A stretch of DNA of 64,000 bases. Source: Helianthus annuus. Lineage: Eukaryota > Streptophyta > Magnoliopsida > Asterales > Asteraceae. This document shows, one piece after another, positions 10,265 to 23,500 of the stretch. A program made the position numbers and the translations under genes. Location of the stretch: positions 145,297,472 through 145,361,471 of the forward strand of contig NC_035433.2 in the NCBI RefSeq assembly GCF_002127325.2. The letters are read 5' to 3'. Each line of letters opens with the position of its first letter. Position 1 is the first letter of the stretch. Below the pieces are notes generated by a model, which saw nothing but the letters and a program-made list of their open reading frames with translations, was not told the origin of the DNA and ran no database searches.

Positions 10265-13075
10265 AGGTTTTACATCCTGATTTTTTCAATATTAGTTACA
10301 AACATCTTGTAATCTGAATGTAAACCGTTTAAAATCTGCAACACAAGGCTTTCTTCTATAGTCGGATCACTAATGGATTGTAAAGAATCATACAGATGCT
10401 TTGCTAAGTGTAACACCCTTGCTATTATTTTACGGTTTTCGTAGAATTTACGAAAATAAACATGTAATTATGATTACATATATAGTAAAAATACGGTTGA
10501 ATTAAAACTTTTACAATTTACAAAAAAAATATTCCTACATGATGTCATTGAGTTCGTCGTTTCAAAATATCGACGAGGCAACGTGCGGAAGCTTCTTTTC
10601 CATGTGTTCGGTTCTTGCACTTCGCTTGACCTTCATCCGGTACTCTTGACATTCACCTATGATCAAAACCAACTCGTAAGTTAGTTTTGATAGTTTAGAA
10701 ACAAGTATTAACAAGTTCCATATTCAAATAAACGAAAAAAATAAAAAAATAAAAAATAAAAGTATCTCATTCTTTGTTGCTTCACAAGAACATGTAATTG
10801 AATTATCTACTTACATTTCACCACAACTATACTCGTGGTGGATTTAGTATATTTGACCATTTTTTTTGGATTCTACACTTCGGTTGTTTATTTTACGGAA
10901 AAGACCCGTTTATAGGAATTTGACCCAAAAAGGCTTATGTCTAAGATGTATAAAACTTACCAAACCTTATTTATGTTGTTAAACAACTTCTGCCCAAATA
11001 TCATCTCAAAACTCGATAGTTAAGACATCGAAATAATTTCTGCAAGTAACAGAACTGTTGCTGTCAACAACTAATTTATTGACAAAACATCCGCGAAAAC
11101 CTCATCAAACAACTTTACAAAAATCTATAAAAATTACTAAATATCCTTTATATTGTAAACTAACTTCTGATCAAATATCGTGTCAAAACTCGATGTTTAA
11201 GACCTCGAAATAATGTCTGCAAGTAGCGGAACTGTTGCTGTCAACAACTAATTTATTGACAAAACATCCGCGAAAACCTCGTCAAACAACTTTACAAAAA
11301 TCTATAAAAATTACTAAACATACTTAATGTTGTAATTCTATTCTAAGATTTACTTACAGTTGTCAACACGTGACTAATTTGCTATTTTGCCCCTTCTTTT
11401 TTTTTTCAACCATCATGGTTTTCATCACCTTCACTTGTTCCGACCCGTATCAAATTTCGTCGGAACATCACATTTAATCATTAACTTATCATATTCATAA
11501 CCCTTGTAACTAATTAGGCATTCTACAAAAAAGGGTGTAAGTTTTACTTACCTTGCATCCATGCCATGCTTTTCTTTCCGTACTTGCTCCGTTTGACCCG
11601 CTTCATCCACAAGCTTCCATCTAGCTCGTTAGGCGTCAAACTATCATCATATTTCGTAAGGTTGTTAGTTTAGTCATTGTCAATCGTGACTATTCCATCT
11701 TACGTATTTTCTATCAAAATTATCATTCGATCTTATTAATGGTCTGTTTGACTTTTAAAAAGTCAATTGCCTATTAGTATATAAAATGCACATTCAAGTT
11801 TATCAACTAGTTTTGGCATTTCTCAAATCACTCGGTAGGCGTTCTTTTAAGCCACCGTTTAACAAATCTTTTAACATAGTTCCATATATTTCCAATACTT
11901 CAACTAGTTCAAGTGATTTTTAAATCTAACTTATTTATTTATTTTCACAAGAACTAAGGGTTCTCCTCTATAAGTGAGACCTGTTTCATCATACCGCTAG
12001 CATTCATTCGAACACCTTATCGAATCAAGTTCTTCATATAAACTAGTGTATAACACAATTACATACATCTATTTACATGGATGAAATTACCGATTTCATT
12101 ATAACATATAAAAACCCATTTCAATTCTTGTATGAACATACACTCAACTTGTAATTTGTTCAAGTTCCTTTCTTCTACTACCCAATTTTATGATTCTAAC
12201 ATGATTATATCATAAATTTCATAATATTAGTAAAACCCACTTATCTAAATGTGGTAATTCATCTAGGCACTCAAATCATGGCAACATATGTATAATTCAC
12301 ACTTAGGGTTTTGTTCCTAAGCAAGTACACATCACAATTTAGCCATAACCTCTATGATTCACACCTAATTCGCAGATTATGATGTTTCTTCATATTTCAC
12401 AACTTCACAAATCATCGAAATTCTACATACCTTATGATCCCGAAGCTTAGGTGATCACGAATTTGTGTTCATGCATTTGATTTGGGCTAGATTTGACCTT
12501 CAATTTGTTGATTTTGGGTGAACTAGGGTTTGAGTTGTTCTTGCTCCTGATGTACGATCCACACACACACTAAGTGTGTGTTATGTGTAAAATTTTTGTT
12601 TATAAAACACAAGTTTCTTTTGTTACAACTTTGGTCCCTTTTGTTCCAAACTTTTATAAAAGGTTCACTAGTTCTTATTTTTCTTTCTAGTTTTTACTTA
12701 ATTACTCGTTACTAACTAGGTTAATTATTCCTAGTTAGTTTATTGGGTTTCGGGAGTTATAACCCGTTTTATTTTTTAAGTCCCGTTAGCTAGGGCTCTT
12801 ACGTTTATTTCCTCAAAAACATTTATTCTCTTTTATTTAATATTAAGTTTATTTATTTAAATCCTAATATTTACCGGGTTACTTTTTACCACTAACGGTA
12901 TTTTAACCGTTCAGTAATATTAACGTGGTTTGACTATCAAACCTGTTTTCGGGGCGTTACACTAAGTCACAAAACTCAGAAACTGATTTGTTTTCTTGTT
13001 TTAAAGAATGAAAATGTGTACGGTAAAGATTTTGATTTGCAAGTTATTGATGAACTAATTCTTCTATTCGTTGCC
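10265..13075 (-). pseudogene. Ty1/copia-like gag relic split by a solo LTR
   Basis: Joining the flanks of the solo LTR and reading the minus strand (about 13075-12967 then 10408-10265) gives a run with the hallmarks of copia gag. It has 'FEVWQRIEEL', 'LKQENKSVSEFCDLAKHLYD', 'LVLQILNGL' and 'DYKMFVTNI', matching the helical gag pattern with 'iLnGL...Y'. At least one in-frame stop is visible near the start, and neither protease nor RT follows. The reading is open directly across the LTR junction, which supports the assignment. Confidence 0.6.
10409..12961 (-). mobile_element. Solo LTR (2553 bp), Ty3/gypsy-like, minus orientation
   Basis: Bounded by TGTAACACCC... and ...GGGGCGTTACA and flanked by a perfect 5-bp duplication CTAAG (10404-10408, 12962-12966). 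On the minus strand it starts TGTAACGCCCCG, like the LTR at 4240. It contains a tandem duplication of about 180 bp (near 11010-11330, 'GAACTGTTGCTGTCAACAAC' twice). No second LTR or interior is present, so it arose by LTR-LTR recombination. Confidence 0.85.
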
Positions 13076-13267
13076 ACACTTCAAAAGAAGATGATCTTAG
13101 ACAAGACACATATACATGGTTAGAAATGATCTTAGACAAACATATATACATGGGTGACAAGGTAAATATGTTTAGAATCTTTTTCTAAAAAAGCTTAATT
13201 AGGAATGCTTTTGAACAAAATGAAAATTTGTTTGATTTGATATTGAGCAATGCTATATAAAAAATTA

Positions 13268-13644
13268 AGAGTTAAATTTCATTTTAGTTTCTGTGGTTTG
13301 TGTCAGTTTGTTAGTTTAGTCTAAATGTTTCATTTTCGTCTGTGGGTCCAGAAAGGTTTCAGCGTTGCAATTTTAGTTCACTGGGCTAACTTCATCCATT
13401 TTTTCTGTTAATGAAAAGGGCAATTTGGTCATTTTATATGTAATTCTGTTAACTAGAAGGGTAATTCGACCATATAAAATGACCGAATTGCCGTTTTCGT
13501 TAACTAGAAAAAATGGATGAAGTTAATCCAGTGGACTAAAATGGCAACGGTGAAACCTTTTTTACCCACAGACGAAAAATGAAACATTTGGACTAAACTG
13601 GCAAAATGATCCAAAACACTAGGACTAAAATGACATTTAACTCT
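13268..13644. mobile_element. Foldback MITE, copy a, MULE-type 9-bp duplication
   Basis: Almost a complete palindrome: AGAGTTAAAT-TTCATTTTAGT at the left and its complement ending in TTTAACTCT at the right, with inner arms containing 'AAAAATGGATGAAGTTAA'. Flanked by a perfect 9-bp repeat AAAAAATTA (13259-13267, 13645-13653), which fits a Mutator-type MITE. Related copies lie at 13655 (split), 29718 and 40501. Confidence 0.85.
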
Positions 13645-13770
13645 AAAAAATTAAAGAGTTAATGCCAGTTAGTCCATGTGGTTTGAGCCATTTTGTCAGT
13701 TTAGTCCAAAGGTTTCATTTTTCGCCTGTGAGTCCAAAAAGGTTTCACCGTTGCCATTTTAGTCCATTGG

Positions 13771-14424
13771 TGAAGAGGTATGGTCCCAATTTCCCTGCCT
13801 ACATGGCAGGGACCACACCATCTTTTGAGCACACTTGGCGACCACATCAGCACGACAATCCAGAAGCTTCTAGAAATTTCTGGAAGACCTGCAGGTGGCA
13901 CCAAAGATGCTCTACCAGACATAAAGGACAAAACGTGTCACCAACCGCAGGATGCCACGTAGGCCTGCGGCAGATCAGGGGGCAGAACTGACAACGTCAG
14001 TACAAGGTTTCCAGCATGGACAAATGTAAGCACGCCACGTGTACCACTACACCAGCCACAGCAGAGCAGACCAAAAGGATATTCCCCTTGGTCGGATAGC
14101 TAGCGCGCACCCACAGCTGGCACAGCTGCTCCTCCCTCCTTTAACCTCCGGCTATAAATAAGACCCTTCATCATTCAGGTTCAGGATCTTCTTTACACTC
14201 TATATTCACTCTATATACACACTGTTTATTTCCTCTCAGAACAATACTTATTCTCACGCCGGAGCCTGGTTAAGAGGGAAATCCCCTTTCTCCCCCTCTT
14301 AACGAGACTGGCGGTGTTTACTGTTTTGTAGGTCTTGAGCCATCGATACGAGTAAAGAAAGAGGTTGAACCCCATAGATGAAACAACCCCATTGATTAAC
14401 CTTGTGTTAACCAGTGTTTCAACA
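13771..14424 (+). repeat. 5' LTR of the Tat element
   Basis: 654 bp, TG...CA ends, TATAAATA at 14153-14160, then a TCTCAGAAC...GAGGG stretch of the transcribed leader. Compared with the 3' LTR there are scattered substitutions (for example GTATGG/GTACGG near 13780, TTTATTTCC/TTTTTTCC near 14225), so it is clearly older than the copia element at 49690. Confidence 0.9.
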
Positions 14425-17392
14425 TTAGAGTTGCTGAATGCAGGAATCATCAGAGAGGTCAGATACCAAACATGGGTAGCAAGCCCAGTAATGGTAAAGA
14501 AACCAAATGGCAGCTGGAGAATGTGCGTCGACTACAAGGACCTAAACAAGGCATGTCAGCGTGACTGCTACGCCTTGCCAGACATAGACGAAAAAAATCG
14601 ATTCTCTAGCAACATTCAGGTGGAAATGCTTTCTGGACTGCTACAAAGGGTATCACCAGGTTCAAATGGCCGTCCAAGATGAGGATAAAACCGCCTTCCG
14701 CACACCAACGGGGTTGTACTGTTACACAAAGATGCCTTTCGGCTTAAAGAATGCAGGGGCGACATATCAAAGGTTGATGAACGAGACGTTCAGTGATTCT
14801 ATTGGCAAGTATATAGAAGTGTACATGGATGATCTGGTGATTATGAGCAAGGAAGAGAACACGATGCTGGCGAACATCCAAAAGACTTTCAACACACTGC
14901 GCAGCGTGAGTATCAAGCTGAACCCAACAAAATGCTCATTCGGAATGGAAGAGGGAAAGTTCTTGGGCTTCATCGTCACAAAAGATGGTTTTAAGGTGAA
15001 TCCAGAAAAGGTCCAAGCCATAGAAAGGATGCCTTCGCCATCAAACATCAAAGACATGCAAAAATTAGCAGGGCGACTAGCCGCGCTCAATCGTTTCCTA
15101 GCTAATCATGCCGCAAAATCCTTTCCATTCATCAAAACCTTGCCCAGTTGCATGAAGAAGAGCCAGTTCCAGTGGACTCCGGAAGCAGAGAGTGCTTTCC
15201 GCAAGATGAAAGATTGCCTCATCAAACTACCAACACTAACCGCACCAAACAAAGGAGAACCTCTAGTACTTTACCTGTCAGCTTCCAATAAGGCAGTCAG
15301 AGCAGTATTACTTGTCGATCGCCAAGGCGTTCAAACACCAGTCTATTATGTGTCACGAACCTTGACTGACCCAGAAACTCGGTATGCAATAATGGAAAAG
15401 CTAGTCCTTGCACTGATCCACGCTTCAAGACGGCTGTGCAGATATTTTGCCAATCACGTCATCCACGTGCTAACAAACTACAACATTGGAAACATCCTTG
15501 CAAGGCCAGAAGTATCAGGAAGGCTAGCCAAATGGGCAATAGAACTGGGAGGCCATAACGTGGTCTTCAGACCACGACCATCGATCAAAGGCCAAGTCTT
15601 GGCAGATTTTATGACGGAAGTCCCAGATGATAAAGACAGAGAATGCAAGGCAATGGAAAAAGCTGAGAAAAAGCAGATAGAAGAGCCATGGTTGTAATAC
15701 ACTGATGGTGCGCCTAACGAAGACGGAGCAGGCGCAGGGCTGGTGAGCCCTGACAAACATGAATTCACATACGCCATACGCCTAGATTTTAAGAGCACAA
15801 ACAATGAAGCAGAGTATGAAGCTTTCCTAGCTGGCTTACGGTTGGCGATCAAAATGGGGGTCCGACACATCGAAGCACATGTGGACTCCATGCTGGTAGC
15901 AGGGCAAATCAACGGCCAATACGAAGCTAAGGGGGATATAATGGCACTCTACCTCAACCAAGCGAAAACATTGCTACAAACTTTCTATTCCTTCAAGGTG
16001 CACCACATAAACAGAAGCGAGAACAAGCCAGCAGACGCACTGAGCAAACTCGCATCAACAAGTTTTCAACACCTAGCAAAGGACGTGCGCATAGAAGTTT
16101 TAAGCAATCCATCCGTTCCACTCAGAGAAGTAAGCGTCATCCAAACAGGGACAACTTCTTGGATGACCCCAATAATCATGTACCTTCAATCAGGAACCCT
16201 CCCAGAAAACAAGGCAGAGGCAAGAAAAATCCAATACAAGGCTGAGCATTATCAGATGGCAGACGGAATTTTATACAGAAAGTCATACCTAGGTCCGTTG
16301 CTAAGATGCGTAGACGCCGAAGATGCAAATTACTTAATCCGGGAAGTTCACGAAGGAATTTGCGGTATTCATGCCGGACCTCGAATGGTGGTGGCAAAAG
16401 TGATGAATGCCGGGTATTACTGGCCTGGGATGCATCTAGACGCCGTAAAAGAATTAAGGAAGTGCAGCGGATGCCAAAGGCACGCGCCCAAGACCATGCA
16501 CCCCAAAAACGAACTGGTACCTGTCACAACCGCGTGGCCATTTCAACAATGGGGCATAGACATGGTAGGCCCTTTTCCAGAGGCACCAGGGGCAGATAAG
16601 TTCATCATAGTCGCAGTCGACTATTTCACCAAATGGGTAGAGGCGAAGGCCCTTGCATCAACCACATCAACAGTCGTCAAGCGATTCATATGGGAACAAA
16701 TCATATGCCGTTTTGGCTTACCCCTCAGAATCATCACCGATAATGGGACGAACTTTGCAGCAGACAACCTCGAACGGTGGTTCAAAGAATTGAACATCGA
16801 ACACACCTTCTCTTCGGTTGCGCACCCGCAAGGGAATGGTCAAGTAGAGGCAGTCAACAAAAGCATCGTCGATGGCATAAAGGCAAGGCTTGGCGAGAAA
16901 CGAAGAGGCTGGGTCGATGAACTACCCAGCATACTGTGGGCCCATAGAACAATGCCAAAGACAAGCAACGGTGAAACGCCGTTCAGCTTAGTCTATGGGT
17001 CTGAAGCAGTCATTCCAGCAGAAATCGGGCTGCCATCTCCAAGAATGCTCTCCATGAATTTAATCAACAACGACGAAGAAAGGAGGATTGATCTGGACCT
17101 CCTAGAAGAACGAAGAGAGATGGCAGCAATCAACGAGGCCAAATACAAAACGAAGCTGGAAAAATATTACAACTCCAGAGTCCGAGTCTGCACTTTTAAC
17201 CCGGGAGACTATGTCCTAAGGGACAATGAAGCTTCCAACGCAGAGAAGCCCGGAAAACTGGCTCCCAAATGGGAAGGCCCATACGTAATCGATGCAGTAC
17301 TCGGCAAGGGAGCTTACAAACTGCGCACCATCAACGACAAAGAGGTTCCACGAACCTGGAATGCTCAACAACTCCGAAAGTGCTACATGTAA
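14425..17392 (+). pseudogene. Tat-type gypsy pol: RT, RNase H, archaeal-type RNase H, integrase
   Basis: RT begins mid-domain (ELLNAGIIREV, then 'VASPVMVKKPNGSWRMCVDY'). A poly-A run near 14590 carries a +1 shift, after which 'YKGYHQVQMA' appears in the next frame. The YMDD active-site box is at about 14822-14833. The usual RNase H follows, then a TAA stop at 15695-15697 exactly before 'YTDGAPNEDGAGAGL', the start of the second (archaeal-like) RNase H with 'STNNEAEYEAFLAGL'. Integrase follows with an HHCC zinc finger (H..H, 'CSGCQ') and DDE residues in 'WGIDMVGPF', 'ITDNGTNF' and 'GQVEAVNKSI'. Translation cannot cross both lesions. Gag and protease are absent. Confidence 0.9.
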
Positions 17393-18035
17393 AACAACTA
17401 TGTAATCGTAAAGGGCGCACCGCCAACACATTTACTATAATACAAGAAGTGGTTGGCTACTTTTATTTCATGCAAATTTCTTGTCACAACTGCATTTATT
17501 ACTTTGGGCGTACACGAAAACATCAATGGCTCGACCATAGGAAACGTTGTAGACCTCCAAAGCTCGTCACAACCAAGTGCACAGCCGGGTCAAAAACACA
17601 ACCAAAGCCTACAAAACGCCAAAATAAAACTTCGTGCCCACATAAACACGAAAATATCGATAGCAAGGTAACTAAACATTGTAATGCTCCCAAGGCCGAA
17701 CATAGCTGAGCTCACACAATAACCTGCAAATCGATCACTTCGTAAATCACACATAAGCGCGCACATTCAAACGACAGAATAAAACGTTGTAGTAACACAA
17801 CATCACCTGTCAGCGCCATCATTCATTCGTGACACCTAATCAAAGTAATTAAACATGCACATATTATGACGATAAAAAAATTCGCATAAACACAAAAGCG
17901 ATAAAATATGCATCAAACAAAAAAGATCAAGTACATATACCCACAACAGATAAACAAAAATAAAATTGTCTAAAAACAGTCAACACTACAGACCCATTCA
18001 AGGCCATACACGGCGCACAGGCCGGAATCCACCCA
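17393..18035 (+). other. Non-coding gap between pol and the antisense gene
   Basis: About 640 bp between the integrase stop and the convergent end of the minus-strand gene. No domain is recognised on either strand. The two transcription units point towards each other here, so poly(A) signals of both would be expected. An AATAAAA-like stretch occurs near 17620. Confidence 0.5.
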
Positions 18036-20527
18036 TCAAGTTTGACTGGTGCCAGCACCTCCTGCTGCATCACCGTCATCTCCTAGAGCCTTCTTCAGTA
18101 AGGTGACCCCATCCAATTTGCGAGCCAACTTCTCTGCAGCTCGAACAACAGCAAACTCAAGGGTTGAAAAATCCTTGCGCTTAGCAGCGAACGCACCATC
18201 GCAATCTTCCTTGTGCAGCTCGAAATGATAATCTTTTTCTTTATTGATAACTGCTGCTTTGCCTTCAGCATACCCAAACTTTCGACCACTATTGTAAGCA
18301 GCCCGACCCAACTCAAACATATAAGTTGCAAGTTCAGGTGAGTGTAAAATACGATCAACAAGCTGCGTAGAAAGGGAGAATAAATGAAAAAGAAGTCACA
18401 AAAACAAAAAGAAAGGAAAGAACAAGGCAAACACAGAACATTACCAAGGGCACACCACGTGAAAGTAACCACTTGCTGTCAGCAGATGCCTCTTCAGCAA
18501 GAAGCTCAGAAGCTTGACACTCAGCCGTCTTCTCAACAAGAAGGCGTTGTGCAGCCTCACACTCAGCCGCCTTCTGCTGCGCGAGCACCTCTAACTTATC
18601 AATACGATCAACGTATTATTTCTCTTTCTTCTCAGCAGCAAGGCGCGCTTGATGAGCCTCATCAGCAAGTTGCGTTTTCTCACCAGACAAACGAACAATT
18701 GCATCACGCTGAGACTGCATCTCAGCATTGGTACGCTCGCACGCGGCTTCCCAATCTTTCTGTTTCTGAACATTCAACTGTTTTTGCTCTTCAAGCTTCT
18801 GTTCAGCATCAGATACCCTCCACTGCAAACCCTTCTTCTCCGCATTAAATTTCTCCCTCTCTTCAGCAAACAACTTCTTCGACTCCTCAAACTCGAGCGT
18901 CTCCTCTCCCATCAACCGCCACTCGCGAAGAATTTCCTGAGAAGTGACAAAGTAATTAACCTCGGCACGAACATGATCGTCCAACAAGGCAAATCGATTG
19001 CAGTTCTTCTTAAACATCCTCTCAGCAGGAGGAAAAGACATAGCAAAAAATTCATGACAATTGTTGACGTCGTTCATCCTGGAGCCCTGAGTAAGGTTCC
19101 AGCGCGGGGCGTGCGGTAAGTCATCACAAGCCGGATTCTGGGTACCCCAGGAATCAGCAGGATTATGTTCAAAATGCGGGCTGCGCACCACACCAGAAGT
19201 AGCCCCATCTCCACCAGGAGGACGTTTTGTATAAATGGTACGGGGTAGGGTAGCTTCACTAGACTTCACTTCCGTCTCGATGCCCTTACCCTTATCAGCT
19301 CCACCATCACCACCAACACCTCCAGCATCACCACCACCTTCACCTACATCTTCAGTAACTCCTCCCCCTTCCTTTTTGTCTGCCTCAACACCATCACGGG
19401 GAGGGGTCAGACCAACCGTCCTCGACGGTGGAGAAGTAGGCAGCGTGATCTGCGAAATATCCACAAACCGAGGTTTCTTGCCAGGCTTGATCACTGTCAC
19501 AAAACAACAATTAAAAAACAACTTGGTGAAAGACACGGAAAACATACAACGAAAAGTCAATTACCAGTAGGAGGAGCAGATGCAGAAAATATCTCCTCCA
19601 AAAGATTTGCACGACCTCCACTAAACACACCTAGATAAACCTCAGACTCCGAAGGCGCTGGGGGAGCCTCCTTATGGAGTTTCGCTTTTTTTGGCAGCAA
19701 GAAGAGCAGCAGATTGCTCATCAAGTTGGCGTTTGTGATCCTCGAGGGCTTTCTTCTTCATGTGCTTAGTCAAGGTAGCACTATCATCAGGATCCGACTC
19801 TCGACTTCTCTCACCAACCCCTAGGCCAGACAACGTGTCAGAAACAACCACATAATCTAGACAAGGAAGAGTAGAGGGTTGCATACGAGAAGAACCAGCA
19901 GCTTTACCCTCAGTCTTTCCCTCCTTCCTCCCAGACTTATCAGTCCTTGCTTTCTTCCTCGGCTCCAACTAAGCAGACGGATCAACAGGCATTTCAGCAT
20001 CATCATCATCACCAACAACCTCATGCACAGGTTCGGTAGCATCACCCTGCGCGGTACCTACACGTAACGAGAGGTTAGACCTTCAAGGTTTTGGTCAGAA
20101 CTTCCACTTGAAAGAACAACGACTTCCTCTCGACCCGGGTCGACAGGGTCATTCCAAACATCTTCACCTAGAACCTCGTTGGCATATTTACTCAAGCTCT
20201 CATCACTCGGATGCAAAAAACGACCCCGGATTTGGTCTAGCCACGTCGGCTTCCAATATTCTTGAATAGCCTCAACCATGGCACCCGCTGACCTCGGTTC
20301 CAAGACATTTATCAAGCTGTAACCAACTGCAAAAAGAAAGAAGATAAGAGAACACACAAAAACATACCAAACATAAGGGAGAATAAATCAGCAATAACTT
20401 ATAAAAGAAACATACATTTGCCATGATAGCTGTATACAGGTTGACCCAATGGATTCTTGGGCACCCACAACAAACTCATCCCTGCACCAACCAAATCCAT
20501 CTCATCCAGCTGGGAAATGGCAATCGC

Positions 20528-23500
20528 TGTGACACCTCGAAAATTCCTGTCCATTAGAATAAAGACACGTGTCATGTGTGACAGACGTGTCAGAGAAACC
20601 AGATTTAATAAAGGGAGATGTGGTAGGATTTCTAATAAAAAGGGGCGTCATGTTATTTAAAATACCTCTGAACGACCCAAATTTTATAAATCCCAAGATC
20701 CTTAAATCAATTAATGATCATCTCATACGATAACTGGTTGCTCCCGAATAAATAAAGTTTCATCTTTATTAAGGGCTATGGAATTATAGATTGTTACTAC
20801 TCCTAATTTAAATAAAATTCTTATAAATACGAATTGTATAGGCTTGGCCAACTCCTATGAAAATCCAAGACCCATCCTTGGTAATCTCCGTCAAATTTTC
20901 ATGTCCCTTAATGAGTTAAATGGAATGGGGAATATGTAAGAGTTTTCCTTTCATGCAATGGCTGTATAAGCGGTCCCACAAGCTGCAAAAGAAAGGCATG
21001 TTTCGGGTATTTGTGATTGCATGGTCAAGACTTAAAAGTTTTCAAACTTTTGTCTTCTGGCCATCGCTTACGGACCGCAAGGCCCCTGGCTTACGGTCCG
21101 TAAGCAGGGTGCATGGGAGTTGTTTCGCAAGGATCGGTTACGGACCGCAAAGCCTTAGGCTTACGGTCCGTAAGGAGGGCACCTGAACCATGTTTCAGCA
21201 AGGTCGGTTACGGACCGCAAAGCTTTAAGCTTACGGTCCGTAAGGAAGGAATACGGACCGCAAGGCCATATGCTTACGGTCCGTAAGGACGTCGCTGGCA
21301 GCAGGTTTTGGACAGCTGCCTGTCCAACCAGTTAAACCAACTTAAAACGTAACATTTTGATTCTATGGGCTTCCTAGGCAGTATATAGACCCTTAGGGAC
21401 ATCTGGGATCATCTTGTAACTATCCTAGAGTTGTTTGGCATGATCCTAAAGCATCTAGTTCACTATATAAAGAGTTCAAGTGTGTTCTTTGAATCTTGCT
21501 CATTTGGAACACTTGGCTCAAGGCTCTCTGGAACTCCTCTGGTCACCAACTCATTTTCTTAGGCTCTCTAATCCATCTTAGGACTCTTGTAAGTGTCCTT
21601 AACCTTCTTTAATCCTTTCTAGCTTAGCTAATTAAGTAAAAGTCAAACCGCCGTAATTAAGGTTTGACTTCGTGATTAAGCATAATGTGCTCTGTCAAAT
21701 CACGAATTTAAGATACCTTTAGGAAGGTAATTAAGTGGGTAACAAACCCTTAAAAGGATGTTTCCAGATTCCCACTCTAAGCATGTAAATTGTCGAGTCA
21801 AAGCTATCTATAAAAAGTCAACAGAATGCTTAAATTCAAATTAACGCATAATTAGCAATGTAGGTTGTATGTAACCTGTTTGAACATTAATATAACTTGG
21901 TAATAAGTGTAAGAACATGTTCCAACATGTTCAACTCGACAATTTTCTGTTTAGACCCGGTTCGGAACCGAAAGTCGCATAGTTTGACTTTCGCTTTGAC
22001 TTTCAGTTCTGACCCGTTTTAGTCAAGATTAAAATTGCCTTAGAGCTTCTTTTGGACCTATTAACATGTTAGTATATCCTCCTGTGATTTTACAATGTGG
22101 TTCATTAGATATCTAGTTCGTATGCATGTTTCCGTTAAATGCCCATATGTTGACCATTATGCCCAAATGTCCAGAAATTATGATTTTTGAAAATATAAAA
22201 GGTTGGACACCTTAGTTACTGAAATATAAACTTGTCCACAAATTTTGACATCAGTTTGAGGTCTAGATTAAGAGTTATGCTCATTAGCGTAATTAGAAGC
22301 TTTCTTAGTAAATAATTAGCGTAATTAACGCATAACATATCTAAACCCGAATTTTATATCAAAACTTTATACCCACTGTTATATAATAATATTTTGGGAA
22401 TTTTAAAGATTTTTATTCATTTTTAGGGTGAGCATAACTAGAGGTTCTAAGCTTATTTCGGCTTATGCCGATTTTACCCTTTTTGGTCATAAAATGAGTT
22501 TTACATAACCTTTTGACCCCAAACCTTTTTCTACTGATTTATTATGTTAAATATAATATTTTGAGCCTTCTGGAAATATAAAAATATCAGCTTTTCTTTT
22601 AAAACCCGGAAATGGCTCCAAATCGCCTTTTTAGGCATTTTTACGACATAGTATATGTCGAAACTAGATTTTATATAAAAGGTTTGATACCAACTGATGT
22701 ATTTTATAAAAATCTATGTTATAACAGTAAACTAAAGTTAGAAACTCAGATTTTCCGTTTTTACCCTTTTAGCCTATGTAAAATTACCAAAATGCCCTTA
22801 TGAGGTGTAATTGGCGTTTAAAAACATTTGGGGCATATTTGGACATACCTTTCTGATATTACAATATATTTGGTGCATATAATCTCAGGAAAACTTGCAT
22901 ATGACTTATATGGTTACTCGTTACGCACTTTCGTGTTCGGATCGGCTTATGTGACTAGTTCACGCATGATAGCCGAAACGGGTCAAACTGTATCATCTTA
23001 GTCTCTAAATTCAGAATGTGTTTAGCTTACCCATATTATACAAGTATCCAAGCTTGTAGGGTCTAGATCACATTCCTCCCCGGTATTCGCATTCCTCGCG
23101 ATTAAACCATATTTACTCTTTGAAACTAACCGGTCTAGGCCTAGGCTATATTAAAGACCCGTTAGGATTCTAATAGGTTATTATAACCTTCGTTCCAGAA
23201 TAGGAGCCCAGTAAAAGACACGTGCATTTTTGAAATCGTGGTTATACTTGCTCAGGTAAATACTTTTAACTTATTTTCCCTTATACGGGCTTGGGGGTAC
23301 GGTATATAAAATACCGCTTGGTCTGGCAATTGACCCTAACTCATTAGTAGTTGGGTATTATCAATGTGACCCGTTTAAAAACCTGGTGTTGTTTGTTTTT
23401 ATGCCTTGGCATCATTTTTGGCCACGACCTTGACACCCGGGTGTAGGCGTACACCCGGTATTATGTCCATTATTAAGGTATAAACGTTGGCTTCCCGCCG

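Noticed and set aside
18384..19570. Plus-strand frames of 110-156 codons
   Set aside because: Complement of the minus-strand coiled-coil gene; composition follows the antisense codons.
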